A stretch of DNA of 64,000 nt from Pterois miles (Eukaryota; Chordata; Actinopteri; Perciformes; Scorpaenidae): positions 1 through 64,000 of the forward strand of contig CAMQGK010000416.1 in NCBI GenBank assembly GCA_947000775.1. The letters are read 5' to 3'. Below the pieces are notes generated by a model. It had not been told where the DNA came from, did no database searches, and was given only the letters and a program-made list of their open reading frames with translations. The translations under genes and the position numbers were made by a program. Below are positions 22,607-35,250 of the stretch, piece after piece. Every line of letters begins with the position of its first letter. Position 1 is the first letter of the stretch.

Positions 22607-22755
22607 GCAGAAATCCCAACTTCAGTATCATTTACATACAGTGCAGAGCAGTCAAACGATCAGGGTGGAATCAAACCATTTTCACTGGAGAGAAAACAAA
22701 GGTGCTACACTAAAAGTATTACCCAAACTGTCTATTATAAACATTCATGTACACT

Positions 22756-22806
22756 AAGACAAGATAAGATGAACCTTTATTAATCCCCGGAGGGAAATTC
22801 GGGAGC
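22756..22806 (-). repeat. LINE-type tail, antisense copy
   Basis: AAGATAAGATGAACCTTTAT then TAATCCCCGGAGGGAAATTC, the reverse complement of the tail at 16735. Confidence 0.7.
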
Positions 22807-25018
22807 TACTTACCATAGTTACACACTCTCACTGTTTTTCTGTGCAATGAAGGATCTTTATTGACTGATTACCATGAAAACCTAATCAACATTACATTTT
22901 TCAAAAGACAAAACAAACTCTTCCTCTGTGGCCGGAGGCACGATGTTTTCAGGTTGACTGTCCATCTGGACCATCCTCATGATATGGAACGCTGGGAGTG
23001 AATCTCTTCACATTCGGCACAAACGTCCACTTGGACTCAAGGATTAACTGAATATATTTTGGAGGTCAAAGCTCAAGGAGCCTTACATCCATCCTGTCTT
23101 AGGGAAGCGATATATCAGTATGTATTAATGCTGTAGTCACTTCAAACAGATATTGTAATACAAGATCGGACAATTTGGCATAAAACAAATGAAATAGATT
23201 GCCAGGGAACATTTTACTGCATTAATTTAATGTTATTGACAATATTTTAATGGAGTTTTCCAATTAGAACAAATTTTAAATAGTAATAAAATGCTCAGTC
23301 TTGGCACCAAATACAGTACATCACGAAATGATTATGCAAGTGAATAAAAGCATGATTATTAAAACAGAGGTGAATATACAGATATTAATGTAATTACCTG
23401 CCCCTAAAGATCCTATTTGGTTTATATTTGGTTTGTTCACATTTTTCCATTGTATTGCTATTGCTTTCTTAGCTTATAAGAGTAAGTGCACCGCCACTCT
23501 TCTTTGTATTAAAATCACTTTGTTTGTACCCAGGATGCACAACGTTGGCCAACTAGGTTTTTTCGGTTTTGTTATCTGACTAACCTCTTTCCAAAACCTT
23601 TTTACCACGTTACATTCCCATAAGCAGAGAGAGAGTGTTTTACCACTGTTATATTTGAAGCATGTGTCTGGTATATTGGGATTAAAGTGATGCAGTTGTC
23701 ATGGTGTTTTATAAGCAATGATCTGAAAATCCAATACTGATGTGTTAATTAATATCATTTCCTTATGACAGTATATTACTTAAATAATCCAGCAATACGT
23801 TTTGCTGTTGCAAATGACTTACACACTGATTGCAACCCCCAACTTCGATATTAAAGGATTAACTCACACAGAGTTCTAACAGCTTTTCTAAGGTCATTTA
23901 TTTTCCAATATATCCACATATAATGAGCACAGAGAGAAGGAAATGTGTGATCAATTGTCAGATATAGGACATTGAAATGGTTCAGCATGTAATGATTTTG
24001 ATCATCATAAAGTGTTTTGGTAGTGATAATCAAATGATGTAATAATGAATGAACATAATATGATAAATGGTAGTGCTAGTGAAGGATGATGGCAAGACAA
24101 CACAGGAGCCCAGAGGCTCTCAGAGAGCTGCAAACAGCAGAAAGTTCAGCATTCACACAAGCAAAGTCTTTGTTCAAATGCAGATGGTGTATATAGCTTC
24201 TAATGTGGGTGCATGGTAAACACTGCATGGCGCTGAGGTAGCGCTGGTGATCCCACACCAGTCAGCTGGTGCATGCTTGTTTGGGTCAGATGCCGGGGTT
24301 GATTGACTCATCATGTTCTTAGTTATGAGACCGTGGTGGCGAATGTGATCAATCACCCTCTGATCTATATTTCACTTCAGTTCAGCCCTTTTGCTCTGCT
24401 GGACATGAAGAATCAGAATAGCATCTGAGCCTGGAGATGCCCACAAAATCTGGGCAACTTGCTTAAGAATACTGGTCATTGCACTTTAAATAGGGCCCTT
24501 ACATTTGAAAAGAAAATAAATAAAAATAATAAAATAAAATCAACAAAGAATTGTGGTTCACATGCCTAACCACACAAATATGGATACCCGTTCCTCGAAA
24601 AATACATGTGGGACCATACAATACAACAAACACAGCTCTGTCATTTTGAGCATTGTGTATTGTGCAAATTCAAATTAATCATCATTGGAAGAAATAATCA
24701 TCATCTTTAAAAACAAAACTCAAAAAGACTGAAGGTGTGTCTTAAGACTGTGATTGTTCTTTGCCCTTTACTAAACCTAGAAAAGATGAATGCTGTTTGA
24801 TTGCACAGCGATTCCTGCAGTGGTGGACGGCACGTATGTTCATGTGTGCTACACGTGTGCACTGATTGCAGGTTCAAAGCTTCTCTATGTTCTTTACAGT
24901 AGGGGAGTTATTAGAGTACCCACATAACAGACACACATGAACACCAAAATAACTGACATAACAGACACACATTCCCAAAACATGCAAACAAAAAAACCTA
25001 GCAGCCGTGCTGAGAGTC

Positions 25019-25072
25019 ACGAATTTTCCCTCCGGGGATTAATAAAGGTTCATCTTATCTTATCTTAAGAGT
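25019..25072 (+). repeat. LINE-type tail, sense copy
   Basis: TTTTCCCTCCGGGGATTAAT then the TCTTATCTTATCTTA run, with AATAAA at 25041-25046. Confidence 0.7.
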
Positions 25073-26655
25073 GCTAATAATGGCAACACTGCTAACAGAG
25101 CTGATAGTATTATAGCCCATGGGCCAGACCAGATTATCTGAATGGGCAAAACATTAGCTATACTACATTATCTATAAGGTCAATATAAGTAAGTTAATAT
25201 ATGACAGCCTTTCCACAGGAACTGCCTTTCATATTTATTGGACATTTTATTTTCCCTTATTAACTCTTTTGCATAATTACAAAAAAAATAAAATAAACAC
25301 AAACAGCAAATATATCAACAGTGATGTAAAACTGAACGTAAGGCAACTAAAGCATTGGTTATTCATTGTAATAACACAAGAGAGACGATGACCGAAGTTG
25401 ATTTTAAAGCTTGCATTACACAATTCTGTATCATCAATTTATTCTAAAGGTCATATAATATGATCATATTCATACTTACTTTCATTTACTTACCATTATT
25501 CATCAACAAGAGCTTCACTGGTTCCAGCCTGAGTTTTGAGGAAGTTTGTCTAAAATAATGCAGACATGCAGTAAGAGCAGATAAATAATAAAGAACAATA
25601 AATAATAAAGAAAGCGGATTTAGTTTGAATATTCTTGTCTTGTTAACATCACATACTGTAGCTTCAATGAAGAGCTGGAATACACATTATATGTGAGACA
25701 ATGCCATTGTGTTCCTTCAACTGAAATATAATAATAATTTCAGAGTTTGATGATTGAAAATATGTGAATAATATCTATGGACACCTAGACGGGCAGCAAG
25801 CAGCCTTGTCTCCCTAAAAATATACTGTCAAACAAATATATTCACATACAGCAAAACAACATTATGAATTACATTCTGTGTGCAGACCTGAAAGTCCAGC
25901 CCCAGTTAACCAGCAGAGGAAGCCCATCCTCTGGGTGTTTAGGGCGAGCCAGCAGAGATCTGAAGGTGTTGAATGGTTTGTGGCAAGTGCCGACTCCTGT
26001 GACTTGACGGCTTAGATGTTGTGACAGTGCGGCCATGTGAGGGAGTCCCGCTGGGATGCTCCTGGTGGTCCCTGTTTATTTAGCAGTGTCTGAAGTCATC
26101 CACTTCTTACACTACAGTGGCCACATAGCAAGAAGCCCATCAGCAGTGGAGCAGTGGTCCAGTTTCTACATCTGAATGGTTCAGCCTCAGAACTGCTGGT
26201 AGCTTTGACTGCAACACTCACAGCCCACAGCACAGTCAATGAAGTGTTTCTATAGTGTACTACTGTTGACTGTCCACATTATACATATCCACCCCTTCAT
26301 AAAACCATTTCTATTTGTCATTCCTGCTCCCCATACTGGCCTTCTACACATACCATTGTTCATACATGCTGCTGTAGTCTGTGATCAGTATCTACTGAGC
26401 TCTCCATACTGACCATGGCCCCACACACACTCACAGGGCTTCGGCAGTACGAGAGTTAGTGAATCTTAAAATAATGACTGAGAATAAATACATCTTATTA
26501 GCTATTGAACCAACTTTGTTCGTTTTGCTGTTTCACAGATACAGAGGATGTTGAAGTGTTTGTAGTAGGTCCTTCAGCTGTTGAGTATTAAAGGGACCCT
26601 GTAATAATTCAAAATTGCTTGTTAACGGTGACGCCTGTGGCCATTAAGTCAAAGT

Positions 26656-28069
26656 CAGTGGTGTGAAAAAGTGTTTGCCTCCTTCCTGCTTTCTTATTTT
26701 TTTGCATGTTTGTCACACTTAAATGTTTAAGATCATCAAACAAATTTAAATATTAGTCAAAGGTAACACTAGCAAACACAAAATGCAGTTTTTAAATGGA
26801 GGTTTTTACTATTAAGGGAGACCTACATGGCCCAGTGTGAAAAAGTGTTAAAACAGTTAAAACATAACTTAACTTATCACGCCTGAGTTCAGTTTCCCCT
26901 CACCTCACCTGATCACTGCCACACCTGTTCTCAATCAAGAAATCACTTCAATAGAACCTGCCTGACAAAGTGAAGTAAAGAAAAGAAGATCCTCAAAGAC
27001 CCTCAGCAGCTAGACATCATGCTGAGCTCCTAATAAATTCAGGAACAAATGACAAAGAAAGTAATTGAGATCTACAGTATCAGTCTGGAAAAGGTTATGA
27101 AGCCATTTCTAAGGCTCTGGGACTCCAGAGAACCATGGTGAGAGCCGTTATCCACAGATGGAGGAACCCTGGAACAGCGGAGAACCTTCCCAGGAGTCCA
27201 AAATGACTCCAAGAGCTCATCGACGACTCATCCAGGAGGTCCCAACAGAACCAGAACCACATCTAAAGAACTGCAGGCCTCACTGCCTCAGTTAAGGTCA
27301 GTGTCCAGGATTCAACAGTAAGACAGAGACCGGGCAACAACGGCATCATGGGAGAGATCCAAGGAGAAAACCACTGCTGACCAACAACTACACAAAGACT
27401 CGTCTCCCATTTGTCAAAAAAACATCTTAATGATCTGAAGACTTTTGGGAAACTATCCTGTGGACTGACGAGACAAAGGTTGTCTGCTGCTTCAGGACCT
27501 GGACCACTCGCTGTAACTGATGGAACCATGAATCCTGCTCTCTACCAGAACGTCTGGCCATCAGTTTGTGACCTCAAGCTCAAGACCTCAAGCTAAGACA
27601 CTTGGGTTCTATAGCAGGACAATGATCCCAAACCCACCAGCAGGTCCACCTCTGAATGGCTGAAGAAAAACAAAATGAGACTTTGGAGCGGCCTAGTCAA
27701 AGTCCTGACCTGAATCCTATTGAGATGCTGTGGCCTGACCTTAAAAAGGTGGTTTGTGCTTTAAAACCCTCTAATGTGGTTGAATTACAACAATTCTGCA
27801 AAGGGCCAACGTTCCTCCACAGCGATGTAAAAGGCTCATTGCCTGTTATAAGGGTGGCCCAACCAGTTATTAGGTTTAGGGTGCAATCACGTTTTCACTC
27901 AGGGCCAGGTAGGTTTGGATGTTTTTTCTCCACTAATAATAAAAAACTTCATTTAAAAACTGCATTTTGTGTTTACTTGTGTTATCTTTGACTAATATTT
28001 TGTTTGATGATCTGAAACATTTAAGTGTGACAAACACAAAAAAATAAGAAATCAGGAAGGAGGCAAAAC
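26656..28069 (+). mobile_element. Tc1/mariner-type DNA transposon, inactivated
   Basis: The left terminal repeat begins CAGTGGTGTGAAAAAGTGTT and continues CTTATTTTTTTGCATGTTTG. The right end (about 27995-28069) carries its reverse complement, but the outermost 20 bp or so are lost or replaced. Between them are Tc1 transposase remnants on the + strand. WTDETK at about 27463 holds the first catalytic Asp and QDNDPKPTS at about 27620 the second. Within the frame 27656-27991, SPDLNPIEMLWPDLKK holds the catalytic Glu and VVELQQFC marks the C-terminus. They lie in different frames, so the DDE triad cannot be translated as one protein. Length (1.4 kb) fits a nearly full-size Tc1 element. The surrounding sequence resembles a MITE seen at 3558-3740, suggesting nested insertion. 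Confidence 0.85.
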
Positions 28070-31000
28070 TGAACTTGATTGACAGGCATCATGTTGATTA
28101 ACATTAGCAACAGTAATGTTATCTTACCAAACGAAGGTCCCTCCATTAATCGAAGGCCTGACCGATGTTGATCCGAGTGTTAACGTTTCCTGCTTCAGCC
28201 TGCCGACTGTGATCAGCAGGTTTGGTTTTGGTGTCCAAGGCTGGAGTCGATACCATTATTCGCTCCAGAGTTAACCCCCGTCACCTCACTCAGCGGCAGG
28301 GAAACAAGACACAGGAAACCTCCGTTAGTCTGGAGGAGCTGCAGCATTTATGTCCACCCAAACTGAAACTTCCATTGTACATTCACTTGATAATCTCAAA
28401 GCTAAGCTATCTTTCTTCAGCTCTGCTGCTAACTGATTTTCTCACACACTCGCTGCCGCTCTCTCTCTTGTTTTACCACTCACTCCCCAAATGCACACAC
28501 ACTCTTTGCTCTGACTCTGCTATACTCCCAACACTAGTTTTTGCCCGATGACGATCACAAGACAAGCTTATACAGTATAACTTTGGTTTTTTTTGTGCTT
28601 GTTGGAGTCTTGCTGGGAGGTGGTCGTTAGCCATGGTTGGACACTGTTAGCCCTGAAGGCAGTAATGAGTGTGTGTAATGTTAAATCTATTGCTCTTTCC
28701 TAGAAAAAAAAGCAGCCTGGATTCTTCACATCAACATCAGTCAGTTTTTAAATTTTAAATTAGGATACAACTGGTTCACACTGGTGTAGTACCTGGTACT
28801 ACGTTTTACCTCTAACAATCTGACAACGCCACCTCCTGGTAAGGGCAGGAGGAACCCTTTAACCCTAAATCTCGAGTGCCAGTTGTGACCGCTTAACTTC
28901 CCCCGAACAGGAACAATTTACCAGAGGCGAACTTATGCACAAGTTAAGCTGGCTTTATTAAATACAGTAAAATCTTCATAAAAATATGGGCATGAGGCAA
29001 TTTACAGTTCTGAAAAGCTAAAGTTAAAATACAACAGTTCTCATTATAATAAGGGCGGGTCAACTCCACAAAGCAACCATCAAGCTGTGGGAGACAGAAG
29101 AGGGAGACAGCGCTACCACCACAATACACATTAAAATAGTACACTTAAAAGTTTATCGCAATAAATAAGATAAAATAAGATAAGATATGCATGCAGTGTC
29201 ACGACAAACCTACACACCACTACAGACAGAGTGTCACCCGTGCAGTCCCACCACAGGGAGAGCGCTGTGTTGGTGCAGGCCCGGCCCTTCACAAAGTGGA
29301 ACTGCTGGAAAACGAATAAATATTAACTCAGCCAGCATACATCCACTACTAAGGTTTTAAAACATTAATTGCCTCAGCCCAAAAATCCATAAACAAAAAT
29401 ACAAATAGTAGAAACAGTGGCTGGCCTGGTCCTTAAAAAAAAAGACACAAAAGTGCATTAGTTGCCAAGCCAATATTCCAGGTATTGCACATAAAACACT
29501 TAAATATCATAAAATAAGCCTACTTTGCAAAGGCACCCAAATTCCTTTAGCTAATGCGGGAATGGGAGGAGAACTCCAATGCATCACTATTAAAAGGAGA
29601 GAAAAACAATTATAAATACAATGTTAAAAGAATAATTTCATTTCAACAATGTACATCTAATTACCAGTCACTTTTCCTCTCTGCCAGCATTGGCGTCAGT
29701 GGTGAACCACATCAATCTGGAACAAAATATATTTAAGTTAACTCAAGTGGAATGAAGTGAACAGAGTAAGACAGAGGGCCAGCACAGCCTGAGCCACTCA
29801 TCACAGTTTCAAACTCTCATAATTACCGTTAGTTTCAGAGCTCAAAATCATCAGGACAGGACCTGAGTGTCCACCTGCCACTCTTTGTGAAGGAGGGCCA
29901 GGTCAGCAGAGAAAAGGGCCTGCTACTAAGACAGCAAGCTCTTTTATTACTTCCTGATTGACACCCAGTCACATGACCACTGCCTACAGGTCATGTGACC
30001 AAGTGTCAGTGTCAGGTATCACATCTTCCCCACACTGGCTATTTAAAAAACTACATACAGTCCCTTTAAACATTGCATAAGTATTGGTGTATTTAACCCC
30101 ACCATTCCCTGACGATAGGACTTGGTTACTTGGTTAAACTGAGACACAATTTCCCTTCTCCTAACTTACAGAATACTTCACAGTGAAAGCAGCATGCAGC
30201 TTGATAAATACTGTATATATATCGCAGTAATAATCATAAAATGAGCTGCTCAGCTAAGACCCCGGAGCTGTCATATAGGCTAGTGAGTGTGCCATGCCTT
30301 GGAAGATGAATACTGAATTGGAGGTGAGTTGGGAAAAAGTGTACAAGTTCTACAAGTGATCAAATTGTGGAAAAATGCAGACGAAACACATCCATGAACT
30401 AATTTGAGCAGCAGAACTTCTTCTTATTACTTCTACTTCTTATTCAAACATCTTGACTCTGTTAAACCTGCGTGATTGGCATATCCAGCCACTACCACAG
30501 GAGTTATCTGAGGAGAGGATGGCGTTGTCTCCGGCCTTCTCCCCGGTTGATTCCCAGCGTGGCAGACAGGCTCCCTGCACAACTGATGGCCTGATTGGCC
30601 CATTACCTCCCCTCCGGCTGTGTGGGAGGTCTGGGGGAGCAGCTGGAGCTCAGAGAGGGCCACTTGAGATGGAAATCACACTTATAAATAATATAGCTGT
30701 GGTAATAACCACCTTGATCCTGCCACTACTACTGTACTACTGTATGACTGTGGCCAGTAATGATTTCACCACCGCCTGTGACTGGTGCATGCATTATTAA
30801 GCTATTTCCATCTTCAGAGTTTACCCCAATCACATTCAAATTGCAAGTCAAACAGCATATTCTCTTTCATTTGCATTTTATGCTACCACCGCTCCTTTTA
30901 CTTTCCTTTACATTGTACAAGAATTGCTGAACCTCTAGGCTGCAATTAGTTGAAATGGGTCCTTCATTGTGAGGTCTGTCTGTTTTCCAGTTAGGCAGAG

Positions 31001-31370
31001 CTGACTCGCCCTGTCCATGCTCTGTACTGTCGTAGTAAACAGCTGGTGACAAACACCACAGCACTTCTTCCCTGATGAGCTGCCGTTTTCTGTGCCAGCT
31101 GCGTAATAAAAGTCAAGACAATGTCTCCTAATTTTATCAATTCAGCTGGAACAAGATAAAAAACAAAAATAGGCAACCATGCCATACATTCATCTTTAAT
31201 TACGAATCAGTTCCTTAATAATAAAGTAATTGGGTGGAGAACAGCCTGCAGTGTTGATTCTTGCCATGGCAGTTCATGTACTGAGTTGAAAGCTAAAACA
31301 TTAAAAGGGCACTTTATACATCAATTTGTATACATCAACATCAGTTTACTAATCTTGATTAGTAGGGGGG
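28070..31370. other. msi2 intron, repeat traces and repeat-poor DNA
   Basis: No gene seen. About 28070-28560 looks like the right half of the repeat into which the Tc1 element inserted. About 28800-29300 and 29860-30070 resemble dispersed repeats I cannot name. About 30440-30690 and 30930-31190 are free of recognised repeats and could hold conserved non-coding DNA. Confidence 0.35.
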
Positions 31371-31774
31371 GTTAGGGTTAGCCCTAAGCCTAAGCCTAAC
31401 CCTAACCCTAACCCTATGGAAAGCATCCTGACGTACTAGGGTTAGGGGTTAGCCCTACCGGGTTAGCGCTAACCCTAACCCTATGGAAAGCATCCTGACG
31501 TACTAGGGTTAGGGTTAGCCCTAAGCCTAGCCCTACCCTAACCCTAACCCTATGGAAAGCATCCTGACGTACTAGGGTTAGGGTTAGCCCTAAGCCTAGC
31601 CCTAACCCTAACCCTATGGAAAGCATCCTGACGTACTAGGGTTAGGGTTAGCCCTAAGCCTAGCCCTAACCCTAACCCTAACCCTATGGAAAGCATCCTG
31701 ACGTACTAGGGTTAGGGTTAGCCCTAAGCCTAGCCCTAACCCCCCTAACCCTATGGAAAGCATCCTGACGTACT
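31371..31774 (+). repeat. Telomere-like minisatellite (64-70 bp units)
   Basis: Six units, each made of a constant 22-bp block beginning ATGGAAAGCATCCTGACG (at 31416, 31483, 31552, 31616, 31686 and 31753), followed by GGGTTAGGGTTA, then GCCCTAAGCCTAGCC and CCCTAACCCTAACC. Telomeric TTAGGG and CCCTAA motifs therefore occur in both orientations within every unit and can fold into a hairpin. Spacing between units is 64-70 bp. Confidence 0.95.
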
Positions 31775-31799
31775 GCGCCAGGCATGGTACACACACAAA

Positions 31800-32335
31800 C
31801 ACATAATTGAACCTGTGCAATAAGTGTTTCAGTGCAATAAGTGATCTATTTTATTTTACTTTGTTTTATTTATTGAATAATGTACATATTTTTATTTCTT
31901 TAAATTGCTACATATTTTCTAATTTAATTTTTCTCAGGGATGCACCAACTCAGTTTTGTTGTATGTTGTCCTCAATAGCACAATGACAATAAAGCTTATG
32001 TCTTGTCTTATTTTATCTTATTTTATATCATATTGCACTATTATACCATATTACACTGCATATTATTTGCCACTTTTTTGACTGCACTTTATATACATGT
32101 GCACCATATCATAACTGTCACTTTAACTTGACTTGTGTAATAGCTGTATATACCTTGTATTTACTTTATTCTTATTTTATTCTTATTCTTATTTTATTTA
32201 TTTATTTATATTTATTTATTTTTTAAACATTCTTACTTTACACTGTACTACTTGCTATTTTTTATCAGTGCTGCTGTAACACCTGAATTTCCCTGCTGGG
32301 GATCAATAAAGTGCTATCTTATCTTATCTTATCTT
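31800..32335 (+). mobile_element. Rex1-like LINE 3' UTR and tail
   Basis: A long A/T-rich untranslated stretch (TGACAATAAAGCTTATGTCT at 31985, GCACTTTATATACATGTGCA at 32092) ends in CCCTGCTGGGGATCAATAAA and a (TATCT)n run. That is the tail structure of Rex1-type LINEs in fish. No coding sequence remains. Confidence 0.55.
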
Positions 32336-33236
32336 AACTGTGGAGTCATTTTAGAATTTCCCACAGGGCTGCTGTCAGATGAGCCAACGTAAACTGTAGT
32401 CAGCTTCTTTTAATACTGGAGTAATATTTTACATGTTGTGGCTGATTGTAGTGTTGACTGAGACTGTGCCGTGTTAAAAATAATCCAGACTCAGCAGACT
32501 CCGGACCCTCCAGCATTAGAAACCTTGTCCTTGGAATACAGCCTTTGCAACCAAGTAGTCACACAAACAAACGTGGAGCTGTCGACTGACTGACATGGCT
32601 CGGCAGTACTGCCTCCTTTCCAATGCACTTAATTACAGCTGCCAAATGCAGCCGCTTGCTTAATGGATCTCCCCAAGGGCAAGGTGATAAACAATCTCTC
32701 CATCCTCTTCATCCATCAATGCCCATCTCCTCTTCTCTGCACTTGAGTATGTGTGACTGCTTGAAGGCTTGAGTATTTCCCAGTGTGTCAGTTCATGTCT
32801 GTCTGACCCATGCTGTTTGGCAGGCTACTGTAGCCCAAGGGGTGTCCTGTTTGTTGTCTTATTAACTTGTCCAGAATGAGAACATGGGAGATGGACAGTT
32901 GTGTGTTGTGCTTTCCCAGCAATGTAGGTGATGTGAGTGGTGTGTGAAAGTATATCAGAGCTTAGTACATGATGAGTTTGTGATGGTCATTCCCATGCTT
33001 GATTATGTCTCATATATTGTTGCAGCAGTGTTTGGGCTGATACCATTTGTTAAACAGATTTGAGATAATTTGGTATCAAAAACGTTTGACATTTGGAGAT
33101 TTCTGCAAGAAAATTGGATGTAGAGCACTTCTGTTAGGAAAATGTATTCAGAATCCCCTTATAGTCATTCTACCTCAGAAATCCAGGTCTCTAGTTTGTG
33201 GCTGTTAAGTTTCATGAGGCTGTGATTATCCTAGAG
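32336..33236. other. msi2 intron, repeat-poor stretch
   Basis: No gene or named repeat. The part 32480-32720 contains TTAATTACAGCTGCCAAATG and GGTGATAAACAATC and is a candidate conserved non-coding element, judged by composition only. Confidence 0.3.

Positions 33237-33270
<34 letters not shown>
33237..33270 (+). repeat. (GTA)n microsatellite
   Basis: About eleven GTA units, flanked on both sides by the same 21-bp sequence that includes GGCTGTGATTATCCTAGAG. Confidence 0.9.
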
Positions 33271-33745
33271 AGGCTGTGATTATCCTAGAGATCACCACAG
33301 GTCATTTTATACAGTGAGGTCAGGTTAAAAAAATGGTCTCACTACAATGAAATGGCTACTATGGGGACTAACATCATCACACATGAATACAAATCAGCTC
33401 ATTGGATCCACAAGAGACTCAGCTTTGCAGTGCTACTCAATTTATGTAATTCCAAGGACGTTTACGGACCCCAAAATATTAAAATATCCCATTTTAGAAT
33501 AGGCAAAAATAACACATTTGGACTGCTTGCAAGGAATTGCATTGTTTTTGTCACAAACTGCATGTGATTATCATAAAGTAGGAATGGCTGTAATGGCTGA
33601 CTTTTGGGTACCCATAGAACCCAAATTCATCATGCTAGTTTTTCCTCGGTTGCCACTGCCAAGAAGAAGAGGCCTCAAGCCACTTTAGATAGTACATCTG
33701 AGTAAAGCTATGGTCTAACCCTGCAGGGGTCAAAAACAAGTGAAG

Positions 33746-34062
33746 CCCATGACCCTGTCACCAGTTCACCGGTTCTCCTTCCTTGGACCTCTTCTGGTAG
33801 GTCCTGACCACTGCAGACCGGGAACATCCCACAAGAGCTGCAGTTCTGGAGATGTTCTGACCCAGTTTTCGAGCCATCACAGTTTGGCCCTTGTCAAAGT
33901 CGCTCACATCTTTACACCTGCTCATTTTTCCTGCGATCAACTCGTCAAGTTCAAGGACAAAATGTTCACTTGCTGCTTAATATATCCCACCCACCGCCAG
34001 GTGCAGGTCAATTTTATTCACTTTACCTGTCAGTGGTCATAATGTTATGGCTGATCAGTGTA
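33746..34062 (-). mobile_element. Tc1-type transposon fragment, 5' end and N-terminal transposase
   Basis: The 5' terminal repeat, read on the minus strand from 34062, is TACACTGATCAGCCATAACA, the start of a common fish Tc1-like element. About 120 bp inside it a transposase frame runs 33940-33758: MSRCKDVSDFDKGQTVMARK, then LGQNISRTAALVGCSRSAVV, the N-terminal helix-turn-helix DNA-binding domain. A TGA stop follows GEPVNW where the family continues, and everything 3' of about 33746 is missing, including the DDE catalytic domain. The element end lies exactly beside the Rex3-like LINE. Confidence 0.85.
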
Positions 34063-35250
34063 TGTCAGATGGAGCTTTTCTGGCAACCCTGTTGAAGTTG
34101 GGGGTATTGAACACGAGTGGACAGTGTTCAAAGCTTCCATTGCTGAAGCTGCGATGATGAGATGTGGCCTGAGGGTCTTAGGTGCCTCAAGGGGCGGTAA
34201 CCCTCGAACACCATGGTGGTCACCGGTGGTCAGGGAATCCGTCTGACTGAAGGAGTCTTTCCGGGATACATATATCTCCGAGGACTCCGGAGGCAGTTGC
34301 AAGGTACCAACAGGAACATAGGGCAGCAGCCACTGCGATACAGCACCTCAGGAGGGGGAACAGAGAACCATCCTAGCTGTGTACAGTAAGGATGAGACAC
34401 TGTTGACCTCAACTGAGAAGGTAAATTAGCAGTAGAAGGAGCACTTTGAGGAACTCCTGAACCTGACTAATATGTCCTCTATTGTAGAGGTAGAGCTGGA
34501 AGCTGATGGGGGATCATCGTCAATTTCCCTGGTGGAAGTCACTTAGGTAGTTAAATAACCCCATGGTGACAAGGCCCCAGGGATTGACGAGATCTGACCA
34601 GAAATGCTGAAGGCATTGGGTGTGGAGGGACTGTCATGGATGACACCTCTCCAACACTGTGTGGAAGGCAGGGACAGGTGTGGCAGACCGGGTGGTGGTT
34701 CCCCTGGGGTACCAGAGAGTGTGTCAATTACAAGGGTAGCACACTACTCAGCCTCCCTGGTAAAGTCTACTCCAGGGTGCTGGAAGGGAGGGTTCAGCCG
34801 ATAGCCGAACCTCGGATCGAAGAGGAACAATGTGGATTTCGTACTGGTCATGGAACAACAGACCAGCTCTTCACTCTTGCAAGAATCCTGGAGGGGGCCT
34901 GGGAAAACATCCATCCAGTCTACATATGTTTTATGGACTTGAAGACAGCTCCCCCAGTGGATAACGTGGGAGGTGCTGGGAGTATGGGGTGAGGGGGTCC
35001 CCTCTCAGAGCCATCCAATCTCTGTTCTCCTAAAGCGAGAGCTGTGTTCAGGTCCTCGGGAGTAAGTCGGGCGTGTTTCCAGTGGGGGTCGGCCTCCGCC
35101 AGGGTTGCACCTTGTTACCCATCCTGTTCATGATATTCACGGACAGGATATCGAGGCGTAGTCTGGGGGAAGAGGGTTTGCAGATCAGTGTGCCAAAGAT
35201 CTCACTGGTCTTGTTGGCTTCATCAGCCTGTAACCTCCATTGTGACAAAA
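34063..35250 (+). mobile_element. RTE-clade (Rex3-like) LINE fragment with deletions
   Basis: Translated pieces in three frames follow the order of an RTE-type reverse transcriptase: GGNPRTPWWSPVVRESV (34190), TSTEKV then EELLNLTNMSS (34410-34480), APGIDEI then MLKALGVEGLSWMTPL (34575-34650), LSLPGKVYSRVLEGRV (34750), EEQCGFRTGHGTTDQLFTLA (34820), CFMDLKTAPP (34930), VGLRQGCTLLPILF (35085) and DRISRRSLGEEGL (35140). The stretch TGGCAGACCGGGTGGTGGTT (34680) is close to the site used for Rex3 PCR primers as I remember it. The KAFDRVP block after DL is lost, and so is the FADD box (ISLV runs straight into LLASSACNL). The copy ends near an (AAAT)n tail and is dead. Confidence 0.75.

Larger units (their letters stand above)
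22607..26587. other. msi2 intron, largely unassigned
   Basis: No gene seen. LINE-type tails lie at 22756-22806 (minus strand) and 25019-25072 (plus strand). The rest is A/T-rich and unremarkable, with no recognised protein motif. Confidence 0.45.

Noticed and set aside
31371..31774. Chromosome end or telomere
   Set aside because: Telomeric motifs are short, in both orientations and interrupted by a constant spacer, with ordinary gene sequence on both sides.
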